Source: Piper betle
Lineage: Eukaryota; Streptophyta; Magnoliopsida; Piperales; Piperaceae
Reading direction: 5' to 3'
Assembly: GCA_033002965.1 (NCBI GenBank)
Contig: JAURVB010014401.1
Span: 62,001-126,000 of the forward strand
Length of the DNA: 64,000 nt
Shown piece by piece: positions 1 to 11,898 of this stretch. The notes under the pieces were generated by a model. The model saw only the letters and a list, made by a program, of their open reading frames with translations. It did not search any database and was not told where the DNA came from. The position numbers and the translations under genes are program-made. How positions within the stretch are numbered: position 1 is the first letter of the stretch; each line of letters begins with the position of its first letter.

Positions 1-336
1 CGTGCCCCAAATTTTGTTCAACCTATTCCTGAACTCGAGTGAGATGGCCCTCTCTCCATCTTACTACATTCTGTTAGAAAATTCTCACATGCATATGGTG
101 TGTATAGAGCTCATCACTATGTTCCTCAAACCCATTCTTCCTACATTTATGCCAGCTCGAGTGGAGACCTCTACTTTTCTGCTCGGGATATCACTCTACT
201 AATGGCAGGGCCACTCTTTGCCTTCGGTGTCTACTTGCAGCAGAGATATGGTGGAGCTTCCATCCTTCCCCGGACATTTAGACGGCCTTCTGATGATAAG
301 AGGATGCCCGTTGCTGATTTAGATACGGCAATTTGA
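1..336 (+). pseudogene. 3' tail of FLY-type transmembrane E3 ligase gene, copy A
   Basis: This is the C-terminal end of a plant FLY1/FLY2-like protein (DUF2921 family, multi-pass membrane RING E3 ligases of the endomembrane system). The diagnostic stretch is PQILFNLF, then a Y-R-A-H motif, SYIYASSSGDLYFSARDI, a hydrophobic segment and LQQRYGGASIL before the stop at 334-336. It aligns almost base for base with 57394-57730. Copy A has lost one base near position 80 (a run of four A where copy B has AAAC), so the frame shifts between the PQILFNLF part and the AYG-YRAHH part. The window starts inside the gene, so the upstream part is not visible. Identity is recalled from the family; the lesion is seen directly. 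Confidence 0.72.
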
Positions 337-881
337 AGTCGCACCCACAAACATGGGAAATGGTGGCTGTTTGGAGTTCATATATATATATATGGCTATG
401 AATTAACATGTTCTGTATTATAAGTTTTGAGGAGTGAATAGAGTTACCAAATTGTGTATCTGGAGCTCAATAAACCAACGAGAAAATAAAGATGTCATGA
501 GAACTCCAATAACCCGAAATGAACCAACAGCCAGACATTTCGCTTAAGACAAAAAATTGGCCTTACCAATAATGGTTCCGCAGTATTCGGAAGTACATGA
601 CATCTTTCATTTCTAAAAAAGTACCTGGCCTAGATATTCATGCAAAGTGTGGTTTCGCCTCCATGAAAACCAGAGCATCCGCCATTCACAGTATCAGACT
701 GTAGCATAGATTACATATAAATTTGCAACTTAAATTTTCTAATCAACAAGTTAACTATTTATTCCAAGGAACTATAACATCGATATCAAGCAGAGTATGG
801 CTTCTGTCAAAATACATCAAACTCTTAATTAATTCTACAATCTTAAATATTGGAACTTAGGGGAGAATGACACTAAAACCA
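337..881. other. Intergenic spacer between convergent FLY tail and CPT, copy A
   Basis: This non-coding stretch is shared with 57731-58268. It would contain the 3' UTRs of the two convergent genes. It holds a short TA tract at 379-393 and an AATAAA-like poly(A) signal near 468. No gene seen. Confidence 0.6.
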
Positions 882-1733
882 TTATCTTTTCTTCTTGGCC
901 AAGTCGCGATGGTCCCGTTAGTGTTTTAATATTGCTCAAACCAAGTGTCTAAGAGAAAATTCCGGCCACAAAACCTCAATAGCAATTAAATTGCAAAAAC
1001 TTGTTTGCCACAAAAGGAAATTGCTCAGTCAATTTTTCCCACACGTTCTAATCAACATATTAGGATCATGTATCCCAGCTATATACATATGGCTTTCTAA
1101 ATTTAAAATTTTAATGAAATCACTTTCTGGGTCTTTTAATAAAGTAGAACTAAGTCCATTATTCAAGTTATTTTGTTGAACTTTCTCCAATCTTTCCTTG
1201 CAAGATTCTTGAATAGAATGGACAATTTCGTAGGTACAAATATATGCCACACAGACAAACAATACTACTCTTTTGTTTCCGGCTATTGATAACATGATCT
1301 TCTCAGCTGCTAGCCTAACAGGTATGCTCAAAAGATCCAAGTTTCTCATGAAATTAATCTTAATCCCGTAACCGTTTAATATACTCTTTTTATTGAGTAA
1401 ATCTTCTATTTTCTCTAACATCAATTTTATAAAATGATCAATTTTATCAAGACTTCTCTTAAAGTTGTCTATATTAAATGCATAGATGGTTACATACTTC
1501 ACACCAAGTTCATAGCAATATTGAAGTATGGACATGAGGGCCAAAAACCCTCCTTGGTAACCTACAGCTGCCTTCAAGTTCTGATTCTGTGCAAACCTTC
1601 TATTTCCATCCACAATGAATGCAATGTGTTGGAGGATGGGACCAGTTGACAGAACCTTAGATAGAACATCACGAAAGAAGTCTCGTAAATACTTTAATAA
1701 TCTTTGCAGTAAACTTCTATTACTTTCTCCCAT
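882..1733 (-). pseudogene. CPT: cis-prenyltransferase (dehydrodolichyl diphosphate synthase-like), copy A, nonsense-truncated
   Basis: CPTs elongate farnesyl diphosphate with isopentenyl diphosphate in cis to make dolichol-type polyprenyl diphosphates at the ER. The single-exon frame starts at the ATG at 1733 and keeps DGNRRFA (catalytic Asp) and the YAFNIDNFKR region. It differs from intact copy B at important places. The conserved His of GAGHQAGF is Tyr (GYQGG). The RTSGESRLSNF substrate-binding motif reads RTCGKN followed by TGA at 1029-1031, because the Arg codon CGA has become TGA. Recognisable homology continues past the stop to the old terminator at 882-884. Losing region V and the C-terminus makes a working enzyme very unlikely. 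Confidence 0.85.
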
Positions 1734-2480
1734 TACTGTCAAACTATACTGGATCTGAAATTAAGGGGAAAAAAATAAAGTCAATAGAAGGAAGACATGG
1801 GCATGTCAAATCAAGTTCTTTTTAGAAAATAAACAATGTTACAATTTTATAGCTCTTCAACTTAAAACACAACAAAGTACCTACAAATGCAATGGATCTA
1901 GTAATAATAACTAAGACATGTAAATTAAAAGGTTATCTATTTCAAAACAATTTGAAGTAAAAGTTAACAAATTAGGAGGATGATTTAATCAATAAAATTT
2001 GCACATTAATTTTTTTATGTCTAAGGGCAAAAGTAAAAAATAAATTACAATAGCTACCTACCAAAGTAAAACATTAATTGTCACACTAAAGTCTCGAGGA
2101 CAAAAATCCTAAAATAGGATCTATGTAAACTACATTGAACAAACTAATTGAATTGAACACGACTATTATGGTATGACACCAATATAATATTCAATCAGGA
2201 TTTCACTTCTTGTTCTCGGCAAGATCCCGGCCTAGGGAGGTATCCAAGACGGAACACCTCCTCGAGAAGGGAAGGGATAAGGGAAAGAGGAAGAAAGGGG
2301 GAGGGAGAAAGAGAAAGGGAAGTAAGAGGGGGTAGGAGGGCGACAGCGGGGAGGAGGGGGAAGGGTTGGCGGTAGGGGGTGGGTAAGGTTTGGGGAGGGG
2401 GTGGCTGGCAGGGGGGCAACGACAGGTGGAGAGGTGGGCGACGGCATTGGCAGAGGAGGTGGGCAGCCCATACTAGATTT
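1734..2480. other. CPT copy A upstream flank with pyrimidine/GC-rich block
   Basis: This is the 5' flank of the reverse-strand CPT. Relative to the CPT it has a splice-acceptor-like TTTCAG just upstream of the ATG region in the sister copies, then an AT-rich stretch. At 2195-2471 there is a block that is C/T-rich on the CPT strand. The block encodes open proline/serine-rich frames in several phases, which is what low-complexity DNA does. It recurs at 59580-59830 and 61730-61960, so it belongs to the unit, perhaps as a promoter or 5' UTR region. Confidence 0.55.
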
Positions 2481-3453
2481 TATATATTATATATTTGCTT
2501 ATACTAGCATTTCCGAGATCCAAATATTTCCGAGATCTCTTTAGGATCTTTTAAACTCACACCGTTTTAACCTCCTACAACTACCACTCAATTCTTGCTA
2601 CTCTTTTGCAAAGTAAAACACTTGTAAAACAAAATTGAAAAATTAATGCTATTTGGCCATGAGACTTAAAATCACTAAAAAAATTCCCTCGTAAATAACC
2701 AATTCCATCATAATAAAAAGAAACAACAGATTCACCAAAAACAACTTTCACAAAGATTTAAAACAGAATCTCATTAAAGACATAATTTTTTTATATAAAC
2801 GACTAGAGACGTAATTCGCTTTCACTTCCACGTAACAACTTCCATCACAATCTAAAAGAAATAGAAGAGTTGTTCACCAATTAAGCAAGAACAACGGCAC
2901 AAATATAGAAGCTAAACCACCCTCACCTTATCAACGAAAAATATAAGATCATCCCACAATCTACTCCACCATTATAAACACCATACCCTACAAACACTTG
3001 CATCAAGCACTCGACAGTATACAAAAAACTTCAGACTCAAATCGTTCCAACAAGAAAAACCTCATCTTTGCAAAATAAAAGCTGAAACGATTTTTCCATT
3101 TGATTGCAAGGTGTCATCTACATTGACACACATATACACCCTTAGGCAAAAAGGAATGATTTTTTTAGACACTGATCATCCCCAACAAGTGGCAAGTGGA
3201 CAAAGTGATGGGCGGCACCAACAAAAAATGTTACGAAAGGGATGGAGACGTTAACAGCGTTTCAATATCCGCCAACCAAAGCATCCAAAAACGGAGTCTT
3301 TCTTTGTTGAGAAAGGGAAGCATGATCAGGGATCCAACAAACTCGGTCTAGCATAGCCGGCTTAAATCAAGAGAAGCAGAGAAGAGAGGAGGAGAAATGA
3401 AGGTTGGAAGAGACCGAATCAATTGTCTATTGCCATGAATAAAATGAAAAAAA
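2481..3453. other. Non-coding duplicated flank
   Basis: AT-rich sequence matching the reverse complement of roughly 60270-61300, with many small differences. No reading frame, RNA gene or terminal repeats recognised. Confidence 0.6.
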
Positions 3454-3834
3454 GATGGGGAGGGAGAAGTGGGAGGTTTGGCCATGGCAATAGTTAGTGT
3501 TACGTGGTTTAGCTCGTGGGACGGTCGAGAGCTAGGGTTTGGCGGTTGTCCCTAGCATTCCCGCGTCCAAGTCGGGTGGCCGGTGCTATCCGAGTGTTGA
3601 ACAACCTACCGAGCATTTATCCGTGATGTGGGCAAGTCCAAGGTCTGACTGGCGCATGTGATCTATCGGGCGAGTTGCTGTGCGGGCGAGCTACCGTGCA
3701 GTACCGATAGCAGGCTGTGGCGGACAATTGGTCGGTAAGGAGTACCGAGCAGGCCGCTACCTGGTACCGAGTGTGGTGCGGGTTCCAGGCGCGTGCAAGG
3801 TCAGGCACAGCCGGGACATTCTACCGAGCAGCGT

Positions 3835-6800
3835 TGTAAAACCCACGATTCGAGTTAGGGTTTTATATTCAGAACCGGTCGAGTCGACCGTTATTTTTTT
3901 GAATTGAGTCAGTTTCAGGACACGTGTACCGAGCCGATGCCAGTCGCGTGTATGAGCTATGAGGGTCATGCGTACCCAAGTATATGATGATAACGTCATG
4001 AACACAGCAGAACAGAATGAGTTATCAGATATATGAGAGTATGCCAGTTCATTTTTTTTATTATGATATATAATGGATCGTAGAATTAGTTTTAAGCCGT
4101 TTACTGCGTTAGGACGCGTTACAGGCATTTTGCGTGGGTTGATAGTTCTAGAGCATATCATTATGATTTTTTTGATGTTGTTTGATTTTACGGGATTTTT
4201 CCCGATTTTTATGAATTTTTTTAGGATTTAATACGACCTAGTTATTATACTTGACTCGAGCCGGAGACGAGTCAAGTCTTAATTACAAGTTTGCCACCCA
4301 ACCTTTCTTCTCCACGACGACCTTTTCTCCCCACGCCCAAACCCTCGTGTCGCGCCGCCCCTGTTCGCGCGCCACCGCCGCCACTGTCGGCGCCGCCCGG
4401 CCGTCGACCGACGCCACCCAGCTCGGCGACGACGTCGCCCTGCCGCCCCGACCAGGCCCGGCCACCATCGGGCCGCCGCGACGCCGGAATCGCCGCGCCT
4501 AGCGCCGCGGCTGCGTTTTGGTCGCGTCGCCGATTCCGCCGCCGGCGACCGTCGCAGCCATCGATCCAGGTGGTCGGCTCAACATCCACCGACCACCTCA
4601 GCGGCCTTCCCCGACCGGAACGGAGGCCGTCGCCACCGTGGCCGGCCGGATCTAGCGACCCATCGCCGCCGGCTCGTTTTGCCGTTTTCCGGCGAGCCAC
4701 CGCCTCCATTGGACACGCGTCGATGTCGTAGATGAGTCGGGCTCGCCGAGCCGGTTCCGAGGGTACCCAACACGACCCCTTTCCGACCAGTAGACGCCGC
4801 CGGCGATTGTCGCCGGAAAACCACCGGAAGTCGCCGGAAAACCGCCAGCAGGTGCCGGAAAATCGGAATTTCTGGAATTCGCTGGAATTCACCGGATCTT
4901 CCGCGGGGCTCACCCAGTGGAGCCCGATCGAGCTTCGGACGCCGAGGAGCGCCGAGTTCGAGCTCCGAGACGCGCGACGGAACCCTAGCCGTCGCCGATT
5001 GCCGACGACGTGAGGTATAATTACCTCCGATTGAGTTCTTTAAAATTGATTATGATTGTTAGTATAACATGCTAGAATTAAATAATTGTCATGATAAATG
5101 TATGAGTATGAGTGTAGTGATGATTGCATGATGCAATTAATTGAGAATGAATAGGAGTGATTTAATGAGGTAGATCGAGTTGAGCATGATAATTGTGTAT
5201 GATGTGATTAATGACTAATTAGGGATGAAATGATAAGTTACATGATGAGATTAAGTGTGAATGAAGGTTCAGCGATCTAATGAGGTAGGAGTCTCAGCAT
5301 GATAAGTGATCAGGACGTAACTTTGAAAAACACAATAAAATTGGTATGACTAGGATGAGTTAGAATTATTTAATATTTATGATTATTTAACTGTTGATTG
5401 TTGATGTTGATGATTGAATTGTGATTGATGTTCATTAACGTGTTTGATGCATCATTTAGTTAGCGGGCGTTAGTATTTAGTTTTGATGTGTAGGTACGGA
5501 GTAGGAGCTCGCCGCCTAGGCGCGATGACACGCTTGGAGCTTCTACCAGGTCCGTTTAGGACTCGTCTCTGTTTTACTCTCTTCTATTGTATGTTTATTT
5601 TATTACTTGCAGGACGGGTTAAGTGGCGTTTTATCGGATCCCACTTAACTCGGGCCATTTAATCGAACATTTTCCGGATTAATAACCCCTCGAGGATGAG
5701 ATCCCTCGAGGATGATTTCGAAAACAAGATCCACCACAAGTTGCCTTCGGGCCTATTATATAAATCCCTTCCCAGGCCTATATATATATAGTTTTATCGC
5801 AGTTTTCAGTGAGACGAGAGATGGAGAAATCGACTGCACGTACCATGCAGAGGATGCCGTGACAGTCAAAGCGGGCTCTGGATTAGTGCCAGCGGACTGT
5901 TCCATTCCCGAGGGATCCTGACAACTCCGCGTTTGAGTTCCTCACACCCGGAGAACGTGGAGGTTTACGGGTACTGTTTAGTACAGCGCATGTCCGGACT
6001 TGTGGTTCAAAGGGTACTAAAGGCGACTGCCTGAGAGTACTCGGCCTTCGTGCTCAAGGCCAGGAGAAATATGGAGGTAAGGAGAGGGCTTAGGATAAAG
6101 TTTCACGAGAAGTACTGAAAAAGAAGTGCTGAGAGTAGCACAGTACCAGCAGCAGTAAGTTCGGGATGCTACCGGGTCTGCAGCCCAGTGGCTCCTCAGT
6201 AGTGCCCTTCAGAGTGTTCACGTGGAGTATACGATGATTTCGTTCATATGAGAGTTTGCTCTCATAGCCAGTTTGTTATAGTTATTTTCTTTTCGGACCA
6301 GTAACGCTTGTTACTGACGTTTTTCCTATATATATGTAGGTGATAAGCACGAGATGGATGGGCCGGCCAGGACGGAGGAGCAATAAGGTCTTCTGCACAC
6401 ACACATTGGGTGATTGAATGTTTAATGTTTTTTTTTATATTATTTTATAAACATGCTATGAGTAAATGTTTGAGGCATGACAATGAGATGAAATGAAATG
6501 ATCAGAGTAGCGCAGCAAAAGTATGATGGGTTGAAACCCAAGCTTCAGAATGAGTGTATAGTAGATTAGATTCTGTGTGAATGAAATTGTTTGATAGTTG
6601 GTTACATATATTTTTATATGTATATTTGACAGGGTGGCCCCTAATTACATTTTTAGGGGAAATTCCGTCCGTTATATTTCAAAACTTTTATTAATTTTTA
6701 TCGAGATTGTTTGGTGTGTACTCTGACTTGCATGTCATTCATGTAGTACCATGTTAGGTTCGTGTATTCATCCATGCATTACGAGTTGTATCTTCATCTT

Positions 6801-6910
6801 AAGACGCCGAGATTGGATCCGCACGAGTTAGGTTCGGGTTAGCCGACCTAACCGGGGCCTGTAACATGCCGGTTTGGTTCACGAGTGTGAACCGGATTTG
6901 GGGTGTTACA
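3835..6910 (-). mobile_element. Solo LTR (inner, nested), 3.1 kb family
   Basis: A 3076-bp unit bounded by TGTAAAACCC and GGGTGTTACA, with a perfect 5-bp target duplication AGCGT at 3830-3834 and 6911-6915. Its reverse complement matches 39688-42760 over the full length, including the GC-rich middle (4280-5000), which opens accidental frames such as a Pro/Arg-rich one. No internal coding domain is present. The long LTR starting TGTAACACCCC resembles LTRs of large Ty3/gypsy elements, but that assignment is an inference. The minus sign only means opposite to the 39688 copy. Confidence 0.92.
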
Positions 6911-7356
6911 AGCGTGGCGGGTAGAAGTGCGGGTTCCAGATGCGTGGGATGCGAGCGACCAGGCATCATGACCAGGCGAGCCAGGCACCAGGGCCGTGCG
7001 CTATTGTGCAAATGGGCGGTAGTCACGGGTGCGCAGGTGTGCGGGTGACCGAGCCAAGGAGCGGCAGGGGTTATCGTGCACGCGCATGGGTGCTGTGGAA
7101 CGGGCAAACCAGGGTTCAGTACTGGGGTCGCTGGTTCGATAAGGCGACCACACCACACCCAGGAGGGGTTCGGTGTTGGGTCGAACCAAGAATGCGATTA
7201 GTCTTTTGCGCCACACCCAGGGGTAGGCTTTCCGGTAATTTTGCTGGAATCCCAGGGGGTGAGTGATGACAAGGCTTGGAGCATGAGGACCGTTGATCGT
7301 GGATTGGACCGTGAGGATGCAAGCTGGGGATGTGGTGCCCACTAGTCCGGAAGGTC

Positions 7357-7363
7357 TATATAA
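7357..7363 (+). promoter_or_regulatory. TATA box of the outer solo LTR
   Basis: TATATAA lies in a GC-rich context, followed about 30 bases later by a purine-rich leader (AGAACAACAAAAGAGAGTTGAG). This is the expected layout for an LTR U3/R promoter and places U3 upstream on the + strand. Confidence 0.5.
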
Positions 7364-8294
7364 GGAGATGCCATCCTTGTGTAGAAATCAGAACAACAAA
7401 AGAGAGTTGAGTGTGTGAGTGATCTTAGTGGGGGAGTGAAACTTGGTCGGGCAAGGGGATGCCTTGGGGTTACTGCAGTCAGGCCGAAGAGGGTCTGGAA
7501 CACCAAGGGGGATTACCGGGGTAGTCGTCGTTCGCCTTTAGGGTCAAGGCTCACACACCTGTTGTTCGGCAACCCTGCGCGGTGAGCCGAGGGTTGGGTG
7601 AAGTCCTGTCGAGTGAGGGTCGAGAGGCACGGTCGTGGGGTTTGCATGTCCACGACCGGCGGGTAGTCTAGAGGGATTACCTGTGTATATCCTGTATTCA
7701 CGTTGTAAGAATAGAGGTTGGGATTTATCCTGTAATTGGTGTGATGTATCCGTCATGTTTGTGCACCGTGGTCTAGACCAGTGATTCCGTGGTCTAGGGG
7801 CACCAAGCAGGGTACTCGGTACGTGGGGCGTGTAATCACTTGCGACTTGGTGATCGGTGTGTGTGTTCGGTACAGGGGCTGGTAACCTGGTTACGGTACG
7901 CAGGCGTTGGTAGCTGGGCGCGGTATCGGGACTGGGTGCGTACGATACTTGCAGGCGTGCGGTCCGAGGCCGCTGTGCACCACAGCACGATTGGGGTGCG
8001 AAGGTGGTGTTGGCTGGTATTTCCAGGGAGGGAAACACGCCGCACAGTGGCAGTTTGGGCGAAAATTTTGTCCCCTAAACTAACCCCTGTGACAGTTAGT
8101 ACGATGCAGAGTTCATTGTACCAGATTACTAAAACATATTGGATCCCTGAAAACCCTGTACGTGTGGGAAGTTTGGCACGTATCAGATGGTACACATCAG
8201 ACCCGATAAAAAATTACAAAAAATAAAAACTCAAAAAATTTAAAGAAACCATAATTTGAATTGAATTTGTAGTGTTAATAAAGGATACTCCAAC

Positions 8295-8965
8295 TAAGGG
8301 TGAGCAGTCAATTCCAAACGGACCGAACCAAATTAATTAAACAATTGGCAACTGGATAACTCCGCAATACTTCTACATTGCTCATCTCAAGCTAAGATAA
8401 AGGAAGATGATTAACATCATGAAGAATATCATGTCATCAAAACACTTACCATTTATAAATATATGAATTCCTAACTTAGGGTTTATGCTCGCAACACCCC
8501 TTGGGTACCAAGTGGAAGAAGAAAAGAAGAATTTTGTAATCAAAACCAAACCTAAATATTTTGGTTGATTCCATTCGGCAACACAATAACCAAATTATAT
8601 TATAAGTTATTATAAGATTTTATAGATTGTTTAATGAGAACTTTATCATTATTTGAGTGAACATATTTAAAAAGTAATTCTAAACATATATATCGTATTA
8701 AACAAATAAAAATAGACCATAAATATATTATAATTTTACGATAATTAATATATATATATATATTAAAAAATTCAACTATTTTGGTTATTCAATTTAGTTC
8801 AATTCCAACCAAAAATATCAATATACATATCGGTTTGACTATATCCCTACCAAAAACCCAAGCCAATTAGTTCGGAACATAATCAAATTGATAATTCGAT
8901 TTAGGTTTGGATCAATTTGGCATTGTTTGGTTTGATTTTCGGTTTTCACTTAATGCACACTCCTA
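8295..8965. mobile_element. hAT-type non-autonomous element (MITE)
   Basis: A 671-bp element starting TAAGGGTGAGCAG and ending TGCACACTCCTA, imperfect inverted ends of TA(G)GG type. It is flanked by 8-bp direct repeats differing at one base, ACTCCAAC (8287-8294) and ACTCTAAC (8966-8973). The 8-bp duplication and end type fit the hAT superfamily. The interior is AT-rich with several GGTT/AACC-rich subrepeats and no transposase. Confidence 0.65.
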
Positions 8966-9462
8966 ACTCTAACAATAAGCAAAAGCTATTCCTATAATTA
9001 TGATTTAAATACTATATTATAAACTTAAGTAAGACAAAAGATAGAAAAATATAGTTGTGAAATGAGTTTATACATGATGTCAACCACTCAATCGACTCCC
9101 TACATTACGTATCCCGTGTTTGTAGATCATCAAATTCAGTAATCCTTTTAGCTCAACGTATTTTTCTTTAACCTATAAAGAAATTAAAAACCAAATAAGT
9201 TAGGAAGAAAAGAAAATAGAGTGCAATGGGAGAAGGAATTTGCACTAACAGAAAAAAGACTATGTTTTAATTTTTCAAAGCAAAAGCAATACCACATGCA
9301 TTGATGCAAAAATTCCTAACGAGAACGATAAAACTGACTCCATAATCCACACGGCCACAAGCCATGCAATCAGCTCAAAAAATTCCTTGTTCTTTGTATA
9401 ATAGTGCAAGTTGCTCCCATCACTTATTTTCCCCATTCCACAATTGAACAGCTGGACAACAA

Positions 9463-9700
9463 AATGCCATTGACCAACCACCCACCAAAATCTTACCTGT
9501 ATTATTCATTGAGCAATGCCCACAATTTGTTCCACTTCCCTTCATACAATCTTCTTCCATGAATTGCATATGTAAAATTATGGCATATGATTGCATCATT
9601 GTAAAATGGATTCAAAACCGGCCTTTGAATCAGCCGAGGGGAGTCTCTAAATCGAACCGATTCAACAAAAACCAGACAAGAATTGGTTCATGTGAATCTG
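9463..9700. repeat. Continuation of duplicated unit A after a 6-kb interruption
   Basis: Starting at ATGCCATTGACC, this matches the reverse complement of about 60010-60262. In that copy it directly adjoins the sequence corresponding to 3453. The region 3454-9462 is therefore extra sequence in unit A, or less likely lost from the other copy. Confidence 0.75.
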
Positions 9701-11830
9701 GTTTGATAGTATAAACATTTTATATCTTGTGCACATATATAATATTATTTTTTACAAATATACATAAAAAAACTAATGACAAACATTTCACAACACCCAA
9801 TACTCAGCATAACTAAGTTTGAAGAACAAGATGCCATACCAAAATTGAGGCTCAATCCCAATCCTCAACACAAATCCATAAGCCTAATTGACAAAACAAA
9901 AAAAGTGCACGTGTATGATAGACGTATAAAAAATAGAGTAATACCAAAATTTGAACTTTGCATGTCTGTAACAAATTTATAAAAGAACATTCCCACGCCA
10001 AAAATGAGCACCAAGGGAAATTATAGAATAACATTCTCAAGCTAACAATAGACAAACAACAAAGTAAGTATGTAGATGGTCAACAAATCTTCCAGCACAA
10101 AGCAAACAGTACACATATCTATATTCCAAATCCACATTATTTTGAAATTTCATTCACCGACATTTAGAGTGGGTATTTAATTTAATAGATATAACAATCA
10201 TAAGCAGCAAAAAATGATCATTCCACTTTATTTTTAAGAAGTGATTGCCCCTGTAAGTAAGAGGTACAGAATCACTGATTGGTATCTAGAGTCAAATATC
10301 ACTTGACTCAGGTTTCACAAAAAATTCTTCAAAATCTTCATAGTGAACATCAAACTTGAGAAATTCATTTAATTTCCACCATGAGAATCAAGCCAATCAT
10401 CACAATTTACAACAAACAAAGTTGTAATTAATAGAATAGAAATTAAATTTCAGACCATACGGTTCACATTGCAACAATAATAAAAAGAAAGAGGAAGACG
10501 ACACGTGAATGATAACACTTATCGCAGATCGATCTCAGATGGACAAGGGGTAGGAGGGGAAGGGTGACAACAGCCCATGGTCGAAGGGCATGGATGCCGT
10601 GCTGGCTGAAAGCTAGCGGTGGTCAGAGGGAATGGACTCCGGTTAGGAGGGAGGGAAGGGTGGTAGTTAGGAGGGGCAATGCCGCAGTGGTAAAAAAATG
10701 GCCATAAACTGCTGCCATATTATATATGACACATAGTCTATTAAATGGTTGTGGGGAGACTATCAACCTGGAGAGGAGAGGCCTCTGATGGTGGTTGAAA
10801 ACCGCCGGCGATCGGAGGGATGGGCGCCGGTCAGGAGGAAGAGGAAATGAAAATGAAGGCGAAGGTAGAGTTAGGTTTTTCAGGTTATTTTAATTTATTA
10901 ATGCCGTTGTCAACTCGGCCCTTGAATCGGCCGATTCATTGGTCCGATCTATCCCAAAAACGATTCACCCTCTTGTTGACTTGCCTTTCTCTCACCTACC
11001 GCCCTTGCCATGTAAAATCGACCATATTCCAGTTGCAACTATGTTCAAAACAAACACACGATTCGATTGATTTTGGAGACTGCTCTACTCTGATAAAACA
11101 AGTCTCAAGTCCACACCAATGATTATGAATTTTGATAATAAAATAGCGCATGACTCCCCCTCCGTATTCACAAAACAAAGGGTTAAGATCAATATGGTTG
11201 AACGTAGGTACTCGAAATTAACCAACGCTATTGAAAGTTCCACAAACCCAACAAGACAGAAGTGAACAATGCCCAATCAACAACGAGTAAAAAAATTACA
11301 AATCCTTAAAATTATAACAAGTTTGTTCGTTTTTTTCTTCAAATCAACTGACGACGCGAGTACTGCACAGATCCTCAAAGTTAAAACCATCACCGCCATC
11401 ACCGCCGATACAGGTAAAGAAGTCTAGAATATTTTGAGACATGACAAGAACACGAAGCAAAACATCTTTCCCCACTTAGCACAGATTCGCTCCCATAAGT
11501 ACGTAAAATTTAAAAAAACCCAAACCAAAACAAATTGAAGAAGAAGAAGAAGAAGAGGAAAATTTGCAGTAATAAGACATACCAATGGATTGATCTTACA
11601 ACGAAACCATCAAAGAGTGGTGGTGGCTACTAGTAGCAGCAGCAGAGGGTGGTCTCGTCGTTGCGTTGTGGCCGGGCGACCAACGGCGAAAAAGAAGGTA
11701 GTAACGACTTGACGGGGTTACACGTATATGGCAGGTGTTCATTTTTTTTACTTTCTTGGTCGTGTGGGCCCGGGCCCACTTTAACATTCCGCAATCATTC
11801 GTCCGTAAATTAATAATTGGGTGTTATTTT

Positions 11831-11898
<68 letters not shown>

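Larger units (their letters stand above)
1..3453 (+). repeat. Segmental duplication unit A (FLY tail + CPT + flank)
   Basis: Positions 1 to about 2470 match 57394 to about 59836 in the same orientation: FLY tail, 3' flank, reverse-strand CPT, CPT upstream flank and a pyrimidine/GC-rich block. From about 2480 to 3453 unit A no longer matches unit B but matches the reverse complement of about 60270-61300. Homology with that third copy stops at 3453, inside an A-rich run, and resumes at 9463. Unit A is therefore the most complete version of the original segment. Confidence 0.85.
3498..8094 (+). mobile_element. Solo LTR (outer), ~1.5 kb after removing nested insertion
   Basis: It starts TGTTACGTGG and ends CCTGTGACA, the TG...CA ends of an LTR. 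It is flanked by a perfect 5-bp target duplication, GTTAG, at 3493-3497 and 8095-8099. Subtracting the nested LTR (3835-6910) and its extra duplication leaves about 1516 bp. There is no primer-binding site, polypurine tract or gag-pol, so this is a solo LTR left by LTR-LTR recombination. A TATA box near 7357 sets the orientation. Its internal sequence is GC-rich and CG-dense compared with its surroundings. The superfamily cannot be assigned. Confidence 0.85.

Noticed and set aside
2195..2471. Proline-rich open frames on the reverse strand (also at 59554-59930 and 61687-61935)
   Set aside because: They lie in a C/T-rich low-complexity block that is open in several frames and on both strands, with indels between the three copies that break the frame. 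No protein family is recognisable.
4251..5013. Long Arg/Pro/Ala-rich frames in the GC-rich middle of the 3.1 kb LTRs (also 41580-42312, 45530-46028, 24294-24846)
   Set aside because: They overlap on both strands, sit inside LTRs and are not conserved in frame between LTR copies. They are composition artefacts.
3498..8094. Intact LTR retrotransposon with paired LTRs
   Set aside because: The two ends are not repeats of each other, and no gag-pol, primer-binding site or polypurine tract lies inside. The TG...CA ends with one duplication fit a solo LTR.
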